A DNA stretch of 44,299 bases from an uncultured Clostridia bacterium. Its GTDB lineage: Bacteria > Bacillota > Clostridia > Christensenellales > Borkfalkiaceae. The stretch spans positions 1-44,299 of the forward strand of contig CALVHV010000004.1 in assembly GCA_944328845.1 (NCBI GenBank), read 5' to 3'. The notes beneath the pieces were generated by a model that saw nothing but the letters and a program-made list of their open reading frames with translations, did no database searches and had not been told where the DNA came from. A program made the position numbers and the translations under genes. Below are positions 25,295 through 33,023 of the stretch, one piece after another. Within the stretch, counting starts at the first letter, position 1, and every line of letters starts with the position of its first letter.

Positions 25295-25801
25295 TTAATC
25301 ACCCTCGGCAAGAAATCCGCGGCTTTTCAGCTGCTGCCCGATCTCCGCCAACACCTCTTCGGAATCAGCCGAAACGGTGTGATAGTGATAGTTGCCCGTA
25401 ATATTTTTTAAGGGAGTGGAAACGCCCGCCGCGATCTTTGCCATAAACTCGTCTGCCTTGCGGCGCGAATCGATGCCCATATGCGCACAGATCTTTCCGT
25501 ACACCTTGTGCCATACGAACACGTCTTCCACTTTTCCGCCCGCATCTACGATCAGGTACAGCTCTTCCTTTGTCTGCTCGTCCGTGTGGCGCGCCTTGAA
25601 CACGCGGCTGACGCGGGCAGACTTGGCAAGGATATAGCCGCGGTTTGTGGAGATGATCTCCTTTCCCTCCGCGCGCAGCAGGGCGATGTCCTGCACGATC
25701 ACCTGCCGCGAAACGCCGAACCGCGCGGCAAGATTTGTAGCGGAAAGCGGCACCTCTCCCAGACATCCGAGGACGCTTTCCCGTCGTTTCTCACCCGTCA
25801 T
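25295..25801 (-). CDS. niaR: NiaR-type NAD biosynthesis repressor
   Basis: A 168-residue regulator. An N-terminal HTH (LSATNLAARFGVSRQVIVQDIALLRAEG, about 19-46) is followed by a 3H domain with its histidines in ARHTDEQ, VWHKVYGKICAHMGI and GNYHYHTVSA. NiaR (YrxA) proteins bind nicotinic acid and then repress nad genes. The start at 25801 follows GAGGTGG; an upstream in-frame ATG at 25819 has no good site. It is the last gene of nadA-nadB-nadC-niaR, so it should repress its own transcript. A palindrome over the nadA promoter is a candidate operator. Confidence 0.92.
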   Translation of the reverse strand: MTGEKRRESVLGCLGEVPLSATNLAARFGVSRQVIVQDIALLRAEGKEIISTNRGYILAKSARVSRVFKARHTDEQTKEELYLIVDAGGKVEDVFVWHKVYGKICAHMGIDSRRKADEFMAKIAAGVSTPLKNITGNYHYHTVSADSEEVLAEIGQQLKSRGFLAEGD

Positions 25802-25825
25802 GTTCCCACCTCTTTGCAATGATTT

Positions 25826-26683
25826 TTACTGTACGGGGTGCAAATTTTTTAACGAAACATCCAAAATGGGCGCCGAATGGGTGAGCGCGCCGCTGGAAAC
25901 GATATCCGCCCCGATGTCCTTGAGCTTTCCGATGCTTTCCGCCGTGACGTTGCCGGAGATCTCCACGACCGCCCTGTGCGCAATGTACGCGACCGCCTCC
26001 TTCATCTGTTCGTGTGTCATGTTGTCGAGCATGATGATGTCTGCACCCGCCTCCACAGCCTCTTTGACCATGTCGAGCGTTTCCGTCTCCACTTCGATCT
26101 TTGCGGTAAAGGGCGCGTACGCCTTTGCCATCGCGATCGCCTGCTTTACGCCGCCCGCCGCACCGATGTGGTTGTCTTTGAGCAAAACGGCGTCCGAAAG
26201 ATTGTAGCGGTGGTTGCCGCCGCCCCCCACGCGCACCGCGTATTTTTCAAAAATGCGCATATTCGGCGTGGTCTTTCTGGTATCGACGAGGCGGAGCGCG
26301 CTCCCCTCCAGCAGTTTTACGACGTTTGCCGTATAAGTGGCAATGCCGCTCATGCGCTGCAGATAGTTGAGCGCAGTGCGCTCGCCCGTCAGAATGGCGC
26401 GCATGTCCCCGCGCACCTCCGCAAGCTTTTGACCCTTGCAGACGCGGTCCCCGTCCTTGGCAAAAAATACAACTTTGGTCTGCGCGTCCAGCAACGCAAA
26501 CACGCGCTCGAACACGGGCAGGCCGGCAATCACGCCGTCCTGTTTACAGAGCAGGTCCGCACGCCCTTCCGTGCGCTCGCGCAGGATGCAGGCCGTGGAC
26601 ACGTCTTCGTTGGTGACGTCTTCGGCAAGTGCGCTGCGGATCAGTTCGTCCGCGCGGATATTCATGGTGATCTCGTCAATCAA
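25826..26683 (-). CDS. nadC: Nicotinate-nucleotide pyrophosphorylase (quinolinate phosphoribosyltransferase)
   Basis: About 285 residues. The enzyme joins quinolinate and PRPP, releasing CO2 and PPi, to give nicotinate mononucleotide. Family motifs are ALAEDV near the N-terminus, GERTALNYLQRMSGIAT, the substrate-binding VDTRKTTPNMR, GGGGNHRYNLSDAVLLKDNH, IEVET, IMLDNM and VEISGNV. The start is a choice between ATG at 26665 (poor site) and TTG at 26683, which has GGGAGG 6 bases upstream and overlaps nadB by 8 bases; I took the TTG. Third gene of the nad operon. Confidence 0.95.
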   Translation of the reverse strand: MIDEITMNIRADELIRSALAEDVTNEDVSTACILRERTEGRADLLCKQDGVIAGLPVFERVFALLDAQTKVVFFAKDGDRVCKGQKLAEVRGDMRAILTGERTALNYLQRMSGIATYTANVVKLLEGSALRLVDTRKTTPNMRIFEKYAVRVGGGGNHRYNLSDAVLLKDNHIGAAGGVKQAIAMAKAYAPFTAKIEVETETLDMVKEAVEAGADIIMLDNMTHEQMKEAVAYIAHRAVVEISGNVTAESIGKLKDIGADIVSSGALTHSAPILDVSLKNLHPVQ

Positions 26684-27974
26684 GGCAATCCTCCCTTTCC
26701 GCCTCTTCGCGGATGCTCTTGGCATAATTTTCTTTCATCCTGCCGTAATCTTCGTACTGCGAAAGATCGGCGGGCACTTCTTTTACGGAAACTTCTTTCA
26801 GTTTTGCGCTCATATCCAGCGCCGCGCGCTTTGCCCACACCAGGCTTTCGAGCAGGGAATTGCTTGCCAGCCTGTTTTTGCCATGCACGCCGTTGCAAGC
26901 CGTCTCGCCCGCGGCATACAGTCTGCCGAGACTGGTGTGCGCGTCCGCGTCCACCTTGATGCCGCCCATAAAATAATGTTGGGCGGGAACGACGGGGATG
27001 GGCTGTTTCAGAACGTCGTAGCCCTCGCGCTGGCAACGGGCGTAAATGGTGGGGAAATGTTCCAGAATGGTCTTTTCCCCGACGGGACGCATATCCAGCC
27101 AGACGTGTTTTGTCCCGTCCTTGCGCATGCGGGCGCGAATCTCGCCCGTCACGATGTCGCGCGGGAGAAGCTCGTTACAGAAACGCTTCCCCTCCTTATC
27201 GAGGAGGACGGCACCCTCACCGCGCACCGATTCGGAAATAAGGAAACGCCTGCCGTGCTTTTCCGAATAGAATGTGGTGGGATGGATCTGCACGTAGTTG
27301 AGGTGCTCCACCGCCACGCCATGCTTCATGGCGATGGCGAGCGCATCCCCCGTGAGGTGACGGAAGTTGGTGGAATGTTCGTACAAACCGCCCACGCCGC
27401 CCGTGGCGAGAAGAGTGAACGCAGCATAGACGGGGAAGAGTTCGCCGCTCTCCGTGCGCCGCACCACGCCGCCCGCACACTCTCCGTCCGAAAGGAGGAT
27501 GTCTACCAGCTCGGCGTATTCGAGGATCTTGACGTTGGAACGCGAGCGCGCCAGCCGCAGCAATTTCCCCGTGATCTCTTTGCCCGTCACATCGTCGTGA
27601 AAGAGGATGCGCGAGCGGGAATGTCCGCCCTCCCGCGTGAAGCGGAAGTTTCCCTCTTCATCGCGCGCAAAGTCCACGCCGTCCGCGACAAGTTCGCGGA
27701 TGATCTGCGGCGAGGAAAGGATCATCTGCCGCACGGCGGCTTCGTCGTTTTCGTAATGCCCCGCGCGCATGGTGTCTTCAAAATAGCTCTGATAATCGTC
27801 CTCCCCGCGCAGCATGCAGATGCCGCCCTGCGCCAGGAAGGAATCGCTCTCGTCCACCGCCGCCTTAGTGAGCATGAGGATACGTGCCTCGCGCGGGAGA
27901 TTGAGTGCGCACATCAGCCCCGCGACGCCCGTGCCCGCGATGAGAACATCGTAGTTTTGTTGCAGTTCAGCCAT
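26676..27974 (-). CDS. nadB: L-aspartate oxidase
   Basis: A 432-residue flavoprotein oxidising L-aspartate to iminoaspartate, the first step of de novo NAD synthesis. The FAD dinucleotide motif DVLIAGTGVAGLMCA is near 9-23. The succinate dehydrogenase-type segments AQGGI, SRILFHDDVTG, ATGGVGGLYEHSTN, QIHPTTFY and GGIKVDADAHTSLGRLYAAGE follow, and the C-terminus has RLASNSLLE. In an anaerobe fumarate is the likely electron acceptor (inference). It is slightly short at the C-terminus compared with E. coli NadB (540). The start at 27974 follows AAGGGG. Confidence 0.95.
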   Translation of the reverse strand: MAELQQNYDVLIAGTGVAGLMCALNLPREARILMLTKAAVDESDSFLAQGGICMLRGEDDYQSYFEDTMRAGHYENDEAAVRQMILSSPQIIRELVADGVDFARDEEGNFRFTREGGHSRSRILFHDDVTGKEITGKLLRLARSRSNVKILEYAELVDILLSDGECAGGVVRRTESGELFPVYAAFTLLATGGVGGLYEHSTNFRHLTGDALAIAMKHGVAVEHLNYVQIHPTTFYSEKHGRRFLISESVRGEGAVLLDKEGKRFCNELLPRDIVTGEIRARMRKDGTKHVWLDMRPVGEKTILEHFPTIYARCQREGYDVLKQPIPVVPAQHYFMGGIKVDADAHTSLGRLYAAGETACNGVHGKNRLASNSLLESLVWAKRAALDMSAKLKEVSVKEVPADLSQYEDYGRMKENYAKSIREEAEREDCLD

Positions 27975-27991
27975 AATCGAACCCCTTTTTG

Positions 27992-28888
27992 CTATCTGGC
28001 AAGTTCCAGCATGCGCTCGAGCGGGCGCTCTGCCCGTTCGCACAGCGCCGCATCCAGCTTTACTTCATACTTCCCGTCCCGCAGGCAGGAGAGAAGTTTT
28101 TCGGGCGTGATGCGCTTCATGTCCTCACACACGGGCGTGACGGGATAAAAGGTCTTGCCGGGGCATCGGTTTTCCAGCTCGTACAAAACGCCCGGCTCCG
28201 TGCCGAGGATAAAAGATTCCGCATCGCTCTTCTGCGCATATTCGATGATCTCTGAGGTACTGCCGATAAAGTCGGCAAGCGCGCATACTTCCCCGCGCGC
28301 TTCGGGATGGACAAGGAATTTTGCTTGCGGATGCGCCTTTTTTTCCGTGAGAATATCCTGCGGAAGCAGCACGGCGTGCACCGGGCAATACCCGCCCGAA
28401 AAATAGAAGTTCTTTTCGGGGAAGCGCTCCTGCACATACGCGCCGAGGTTTGCGTCGGGAATGAACAGGATGTTTTTGTTGGGAAGCGCCCCCACGATCC
28501 TGACGGCGTTGGAAGAGGTGACGCAGACGTCGCTCAGGCTCTTCAGCTTTGCCGAAGAATTGATGTAGCACACCACGGCAAGATCCTCCGTCTGCGCGCG
28601 CAGGCGGGCGATCTGCTCCTCCGAAGCCATGTGCGCCATGGGGCAGTCGGCAGTTTCGTCAGGCAGGAGAACGCACCTGTCGGGATTGAGCATCTTGGCA
28701 CTCTCCCCCATAAACCGCACGCCGCAGAAGACGATGGTCTCCTTGTCCGTCTTTGAAGCGACTTTGGCGAGATAGAAAGAATCCCCCACATAGTCCGCCA
28801 TCGCCTGCACCTGAGAATCTACGTAATAATGCGCCAAAATGACGGCGTTGCGCTCCTCTTTGAGCCGTTTGATTTCTTCCGCGATCAT
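27992..28888 (-). CDS. nadA: Quinolinate synthase A
   Basis: A 298-residue [4Fe-4S] enzyme that condenses iminoaspartate with dihydroxyacetone phosphate to quinolinate. The AHYYVDSQVQ and YVGDSFYLAK segments bind substrate. The three cluster cysteines are in VFCGVRFMGE, SLSDVCVTSSNA and TPVCEDMKRI. The protein begins directly at the catalytic fold, as in the short form of the family. GGAAGG precedes the ATG. It is first in nadA-nadB-nadC-niaR, 18 bases before nadB. Confidence 0.97.
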   Translation of the reverse strand: MIAEEIKRLKEERNAVILAHYYVDSQVQAMADYVGDSFYLAKVASKTDKETIVFCGVRFMGESAKMLNPDRCVLLPDETADCPMAHMASEEQIARLRAQTEDLAVVCYINSSAKLKSLSDVCVTSSNAVRIVGALPNKNILFIPDANLGAYVQERFPEKNFYFSGGYCPVHAVLLPQDILTEKKAHPQAKFLVHPEARGEVCALADFIGSTSEIIEYAQKSDAESFILGTEPGVLYELENRCPGKTFYPVTPVCEDMKRITPEKLLSCLRDGKYEVKLDAALCERAERPLERMLELAR

Positions 28889-28940
28889 AACACACCTTCC
28901 CTGCCGCGCCTGCGGCGGAGTCCTTTGCTTATATGGTTAA

Positions 28941-28973
28941 ACTATACACCAAAAATTGACAACTGTCAAGACA
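28941..28973 (-). promoter_or_regulatory. nad operon promoter with overlapping operator palindrome
   Basis: On the minus strand TTGACA (28969-28964), 17 bp, TATAGT (28946-28941). The -35 box is half of a perfect palindrome (28956-28969: TTGACA, 2 bases, TGTCAA) that reaches into the spacer. A second one, TGTC-TT-GACA (28973-28964), overlaps it, giving three alternating half-sites. The palindrome probably binds NiaR, encoded in the same operon; that assignment is inferred. Confidence 0.75.
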
Positions 28974-29004
28974 ATAAAAGCAAAAGAAAAATTCTTTTTG
29001 ATAC

Positions 29005-29040
29005 GAAAAAAACGCGCAGTTTTTGTGGCTTGCGCGCTTT
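29005..29040 (-). terminator. Terminator of the lipid kinase gene
   Basis: GCGCGCA (29037-29031) pairs with TGCGCGT (29018-29012) on the minus strand, followed by seven T, shortly after the kinase stop codon at 29047. Confidence 0.75.
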
Positions 29041-29046
29041 TCCGGG

Positions 29047-29916
29047 TCAGTTGCGATATAATTTCAGGGTGTCTTTGACGATATCCACCACGAAAGGCAG
29101 ATCGTCGTACAGTTCTCCGTCTACCTGCAAAGTGAGCGGCTTTTCGGGGAAAATTTCCACGTGCTCGCACCTTTCGAAGACGGTGAACTTTTCTTCCAAG
29201 ATCTTCCCCTTCATCAGTTTGATAAAGGCGGGCGGAACGGCGAGTTTTTTGACGTCGTCCACGATGACCATGTCCAGCATTCCGTCGCCCAGTTCCGCTT
29301 TCGGGCACATGGGCACGCCGCCGCCGATGCGGTAGCCGTTGCCAACGCAGGCGATGAGGGCATCATATTCCCCCTCCTTGCCGTTGAAACGGGCTTTGAG
29401 GCGATAGTTTTTGAACTTGCACAGAGAGATGATGAGGGAAATGATATACTGGAACTTTCCGCGCAGGATCCTGGAGGAACGGCAGCGCTTTAAGATCTCC
29501 ACGTCGATGCCCGTACCGACGAGGTTGATGCCGCGCACCCCTTTGGGCATCTGCATGAATTCGGTAAATTTGGGCTGAGAATCGAGAATGAGGTCGACGG
29601 CTTTTTCCGGTTCGAGAGGGATCTTTGCGGCGGCGGCAAAGTCGTTGCCGGTACCTGCGGGAATGAGCCCGAGGGCGTGGTGTTCGAAATCGGACATCCC
29701 GTTGAGCACTTCGTGCAGCGTCCCGTCCCCGCCGATGACGACGATGTCCCCTTCTTCCTGACAAAGTTCGTGCGCGAGCAGGGAAGCCTGCCCCGCCTTT
29801 TCCGTTTCGAACACGCGAAAGTCTGCGCCGCGCTCGGAAAAGCGCGCCAACGCGCGCCTGTGCAGTTTTTTCTTTTTTCCTTCGCCGGACATGGGGTTGA
29901 GAATGATATTGTACAT
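29047..29916 (-). CDS. Diacylglycerol/lipid kinase family protein (YegS/DgkB-like)
   Basis: A 289-residue protein of the diacylglycerol kinase catalytic superfamily, phosphorylating a lipid such as diacylglycerol at the membrane. ILNPMSGEGKKK at the start, the nucleotide-binding GGDGTLHEVLNG (about 62-73), LGLIPAGTGNDFA (about 83-95), GIDVEI and the C-terminal FPEKPLTLQVDGEL are all present. Size is normal. GAGGACG precedes the ATG. DgkB for lipoteichoic acid turnover is one option, but the substrate is not decided by sequence. It is divergent from cca, with which it shares a promoter element. Confidence 0.9.
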   Translation of the reverse strand: MYNIILNPMSGEGKKKKLHRRALARFSERGADFRVFETEKAGQASLLAHELCQEEGDIVVIGGDGTLHEVLNGMSDFEHHALGLIPAGTGNDFAAAAKIPLEPEKAVDLILDSQPKFTEFMQMPKGVRGINLVGTGIDVEILKRCRSSRILRGKFQYIISLIISLCKFKNYRLKARFNGKEGEYDALIACVGNGYRIGGGVPMCPKAELGDGMLDMVIVDDVKKLAVPPAFIKLMKGKILEEKFTVFERCEHVEIFPEKPLTLQVDGELYDDLPFVVDIVKDTLKLYRN

Positions 29917-29945
29917 ACGACGTCCTCTTTGGTATTTTCATATTT

Positions 29946-29997
29946 ATTATATATCAATTTGCGCCCGATTGCAATTTATTTTTAAAAATGCTATAAT
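29946..29997. promoter_or_regulatory. Divergent promoters sharing one -35 hexamer
   Basis: The palindrome TTGCAA (29969-29974) is the -35 box in both directions. Rightward, 17 bp then TATAAT (29992-29997) drives cca-rmuC. Leftward, 17 bp then TATAAT (29951-29946) drives the lipid kinase. Both -10 boxes are perfect. Confidence 0.85.
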
Positions 29998-30042
29998 GAG
30001 AATATACTTCTTTCAAAAATATTTTTATTCAAGGACACCGCA

Positions 30043-31389
30043 ATGCAATTGGAGATCCCTGAAAAACTGAACGCACTTGCCGAGCGCGCGGATTTTCCGC
30101 TGTACGTGGTGGGCGGAACGGTGCGCGACGCGCTTGCCGGTTTGCCCTCCGCACAGGACTGGGACATCTGTGCCCCCGCGGACGCGGAACATTTTTCCGC
30201 ACTGGCGCAGGAGTGCGGCTTTACCGTAAACGGCGTTTATAAAAATACAGGCACCGTCAACCTGACGGACGGCAAACGGAAATATGAATTCACCTCTTTC
30301 CGCACGGACGTATACCGCCGCGGCGAACATGCGCCCTGCCGCGTGACCTTTACCAAGGACATCGGGACGGACGCGCGCCGCAGAGATTTCAAATGCAATG
30401 CCGTCTATTACGACATTGCCGCCAAAAAAATCGTCGATCCGCTGGGTGGCGTGCAGGAGATCGGCGAGCGAAAGATCTCCACGACGCGGGAGGCTGACGA
30501 AGTATTTTCGGAAGACGGGCTGCGGCTGATGCGCCTTGCGCGGCTTGCGGCTCAGACGGGATTTGTGCCCACGCTGGAATGCATTTTCGGCGCAAAGTTC
30601 AACGCCGCGCTCATCGCCAAGATCACGCCCGAACGCATTTACGCCGAATTGCAGCTTCTCCTGCACGCAGACGAAAAGTACGGGCGGCAATACGCGCACT
30701 ATGAAGGTCTGAAACTTCTGGAAGGCACGGAGGTACTCAACTACATTCTGCCCGAGCTTGCTGCAGGCAAAGGAATGCCGCAGCGAAAAGATTTCCACGA
30801 CCACGACGTGCTGGAACATTCCCTGCGCGCCTGCAAGTATGCGGACAGGCAGATACGTCTGACCGCCCTGCTGCACGACGTGGGAAAGCCCGTCGTCTAT
30901 GCTGCCGAAGGGCATTACCACGGGCACGACGCGGCGGGAGAACGGACAGCACGGGAAATTCTGGAACGGCTGAAAGCGCCCAAAAAGCTGACGGACACCG
31001 TGTGTCGCCTTATCTCTCTGCACATGTACGACCTCGACGGAAAAGCGAAAGAAAACAAAGTGCGCAGGCTGATCGTGGCAAATTACGACATCTATCCCCT
31101 GCTCCGCCTCGTCAAGCAAGCCGATTATTCGGGATGCAAGGACGACACGCAGCTGTGCCCCACCCTGCACAAATGGGACGAGATCGAGAAAAAAATGCAG
31201 AGCGAAGGCGTGCCCTTCACCCTGAAACAACTTGCGCTGCGCGGCGACGCGCTGCAAAACGTGCCGCCCCGCAGGCGGGGGGAGATCCTGCACAAACTTC
31301 TGCTTTGGTGCTCTTCGGACGGAGCCCTCAACAACACAAAGACGCTTCTGAAACAGGCGGAAACATTTTTGGAGGATGGCAATGACTGA
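30043..31389 (+). CDS. cca: CCA tRNA nucleotidyltransferase with HD domain
   Basis: A 448-residue class II nucleotidyltransferase that adds or repairs the CCA end of tRNAs. It has VGGTVRDALAG (about 23-33), the catalytic DWDI (39-42), GTVNL, the basic ARRRDFKCNAVYYD loop, the EDGLRLMRLARLAAQ helix, and an HD-phosphohydrolase domain (HDHDVLEHSL and LLHDVGKP). AAGGA lies 8 bases before the ATG. It overlaps rmuC by 8 bases. The one tRNA in this window encodes its own CCA, so a repair role is at least part of the job. Confidence 0.93.
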   Translation: MQLEIPEKLNALAERADFPLYVVGGTVRDALAGLPSAQDWDICAPADAEHFSALAQECGFTVNGVYKNTGTVNLTDGKRKYEFTSFRTDVYRRGEHAPCRVTFTKDIGTDARRRDFKCNAVYYDIAAKKIVDPLGGVQEIGERKISTTREADEVFSEDGLRLMRLARLAAQTGFVPTLECIFGAKFNAALIAKITPERIYAELQLLLHADEKYGRQYAHYEGLKLLEGTEVLNYILPELAAGKGMPQRKDFHDHDVLEHSLRACKYADRQIRLTALLHDVGKPVVYAAEGHYHGHDAAGERTAREILERLKAPKKLTDTVCRLISLHMYDLDGKAKENKVRRLIVANYDIYPLLRLVKQADYSGCKDDTQLCPTLHKWDEIEKKMQSEGVPFTLKQLALRGDALQNVPPRRRGEILHKLLLWCSSDGALNNTKTLLKQAETFLEDGND

Positions 31390-32620
31390 AATCGTGAGCA
31401 TCATCGCGGCGGTGTGCGCCGCCCTCTCGCTCTTCGTAAGCCTTCTCATTCTGAAAAATCAGAAAAAGACACCTGCGTCCTATAAAAATCAGGACGAAAA
31501 CGCCCTGTTACAACAGCTGGACCGCGCCAATTACATCGCCGAACAGAACGCGAAAAATTCGCAAAACTATCTTACCTATCTCGGACAGCAGCAGGGCGAA
31601 AAATTGCAAGGGGTGCAGGATAAGCTGGAAGCGCTCAACCAGTCGACCGAACGCAGGCTGGCGGAAATACAGCGCGTCGTTTCCGGCGAGATCCGCTACA
31701 TGGCGGAACAAAACGCCAAAAACCTGGAACAGATCCGCGAGACGGTAGACGAAAAGCTTTCCTCCACCCTCGAAAACAGGCTAAATAAGAGCTATTCGAT
31801 CATCAACGAGCGGCTGGAAGCGGTGTACAAAGGCATCGGCGAGGTACAGCAGCTGGCGGGGAGCGTTGCCGACATCAAAAAGGTATTCGCCAACGTCAAA
31901 CTGCGCGGGACATGGGGGGAAGTACAGCTTTCCGCCCTGCTCGAACAGATGCTTTCCCCCTCCCAGTATCGCGCCAACGTGCGCATCAATCCGCTGGACA
32001 ATGCCGTGGTAGAATATGCCGTCCTGCTCCCCTCCCGCGACGGGGAGACAGTGTATCTGCCCATCGACAGCAAGTTCCCCGTGGAAGAATACAGGCGGCT
32101 TTTGGACGCGGGCGACGCCTGCGACAAAGAAGCTTCCGAACGCGCCCTGAAAAATCTGGAACGCGCCCTCAAATTGCAGGCGGACACCATCGCCAAAAAA
32201 TACATCCTGCCGCCGCTGACCGCCGATTTTGCCATCATGTTCCTGCCCTTGGAAGGGCTGTACGCCGAATCACTAAAAATGCCGGGGCTTTCCGAATATC
32301 TGGCGGGCAAGCGGGTCATGGCATGCGGGCCCACCAACCTGGGCGCCCTGCTCACGACATTGCAGATCGGCTTTAAAACGGCCGCCATCGAGCGCCGCTC
32401 GGGCGAGCTTTGGGAATTGCTTTCCGCCTTCCGCCACGAGTTCCGCAACTTTGTGCAGATCCTCGAAAAGGCGCAGAAAAAATTGCAGGAAGCGCAGGAT
32501 ACCATCGAAAACGCCGCCAAAAAGACGCGCACCATCGATAAAAAGCTGAAAAACGTCTCCGAGATCACGGACGAGCGCGCCAACCTGCTGCTCGGCAACG
32601 ATACGGACGACGAAGAATAA
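31382..32620 (+). CDS. rmuC: DNA recombination protein RmuC
   Basis: A 412-residue protein with one N-terminal membrane segment (about 4-25), a long coiled coil (about 30-150) and a nuclease-like domain with the RmuC signatures LRGTWGEVQLSALLEQML, VYLPIDSKFP, PPLTADFAIMFLPLEGLYAE and MACGPTNLGALLTTLQ. RmuC limits recombination between inverted repeats; the exact activity is unsettled. The ATG at 31382 is preferred over the one at 31376 because GGAGG lies 6 bases upstream, inside the cca end. Second gene of the cca transcript. Confidence 0.95.
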   Translation: MTEIVSIIAAVCAALSLFVSLLILKNQKKTPASYKNQDENALLQQLDRANYIAEQNAKNSQNYLTYLGQQQGEKLQGVQDKLEALNQSTERRLAEIQRVVSGEIRYMAEQNAKNLEQIRETVDEKLSSTLENRLNKSYSIINERLEAVYKGIGEVQQLAGSVADIKKVFANVKLRGTWGEVQLSALLEQMLSPSQYRANVRINPLDNAVVEYAVLLPSRDGETVYLPIDSKFPVEEYRRLLDAGDACDKEASERALKNLERALKLQADTIAKKYILPPLTADFAIMFLPLEGLYAESLKMPGLSEYLAGKRVMACGPTNLGALLTTLQIGFKTAAIERRSGELWELLSAFRHEFRNFVQILEKAQKKLQEAQDTIENAAKKTRTIDKKLKNVSEITDERANLLLGNDTDDEE

Positions 32621-32672
32621 TGCAAAAGGAAAAAATTACTTTCTTTTTTCATAAAAATGTACGGAGCAGGAA

Positions 32673-32701
32673 TTGCATTTCCCGCCGATTTATATTATAA
32701 T
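32673..32701 (+). promoter_or_regulatory. Promoter of the small cupin-like gene, probably leaderless
   Basis: TTGCAT (32673-32678), 17 bp, TATAAT (32696-32701). Only six bases (32702-32707) separate the -10 box from the ATG at 32708, and no Shine-Dalgarno can fit. Confidence 0.75.
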
Positions 32702-32707
32702 ACCATC

Positions 32708-33013
32708 ATGAACATCCAAAAGACAGAACAGAAAACCGCTCTCCCCGCGGAAGAGGAATTTGCCTTTTCCGATAAAACGGTGCAGGGAGCAAAACTCGGG
32801 AAAAAAGACAACTTTCTTTTTGTGCGTTCCCCCCGCCGCTATAAATTGTTTACGGAGGGCACGGACGAAGTGACCTTTCTGGAAGGCGCGGGACATTTTA
32901 AATGGGCGCGCGGAGAGACCCCTTTCGCCGCAGGGGAAACCTTTCTCGTACAGGCATGCGGCGAATATGAAATAAACGGAGCGTGCGCCTTTATCGTGGC
33001 GCGCCGCACGTGA
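32708..33013 (+). CDS. Small protein, possibly cupin-like, unknown function
   Basis: A 101-residue protein that I do not recognise with confidence. It has no signal peptide or membrane segment. The C-terminal half (FKWARGETPFAAGETFLVQA, then GEYEINGACAFIVARR) reads as short beta strands with Gly turns. It resembles the small C-terminal cupin module of sugar-phosphate isomerases, where such modules stabilise a barrel, but no metal-binding His cluster is visible. The ATG follows the -10 box by six bases, so the mRNA appears leaderless. The next gene, for the 1080-residue protein, starts 10 bases after its stop. Confidence 0.5.
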   Translation: MNIQKTEQKTALPAEEEFAFSDKTVQGAKLGKKDNFLFVRSPRRYKLFTEGTDEVTFLEGAGHFKWARGETPFAAGETFLVQACGEYEINGACAFIVARRT

Positions 33014-33023
33014 GGTACATTTT

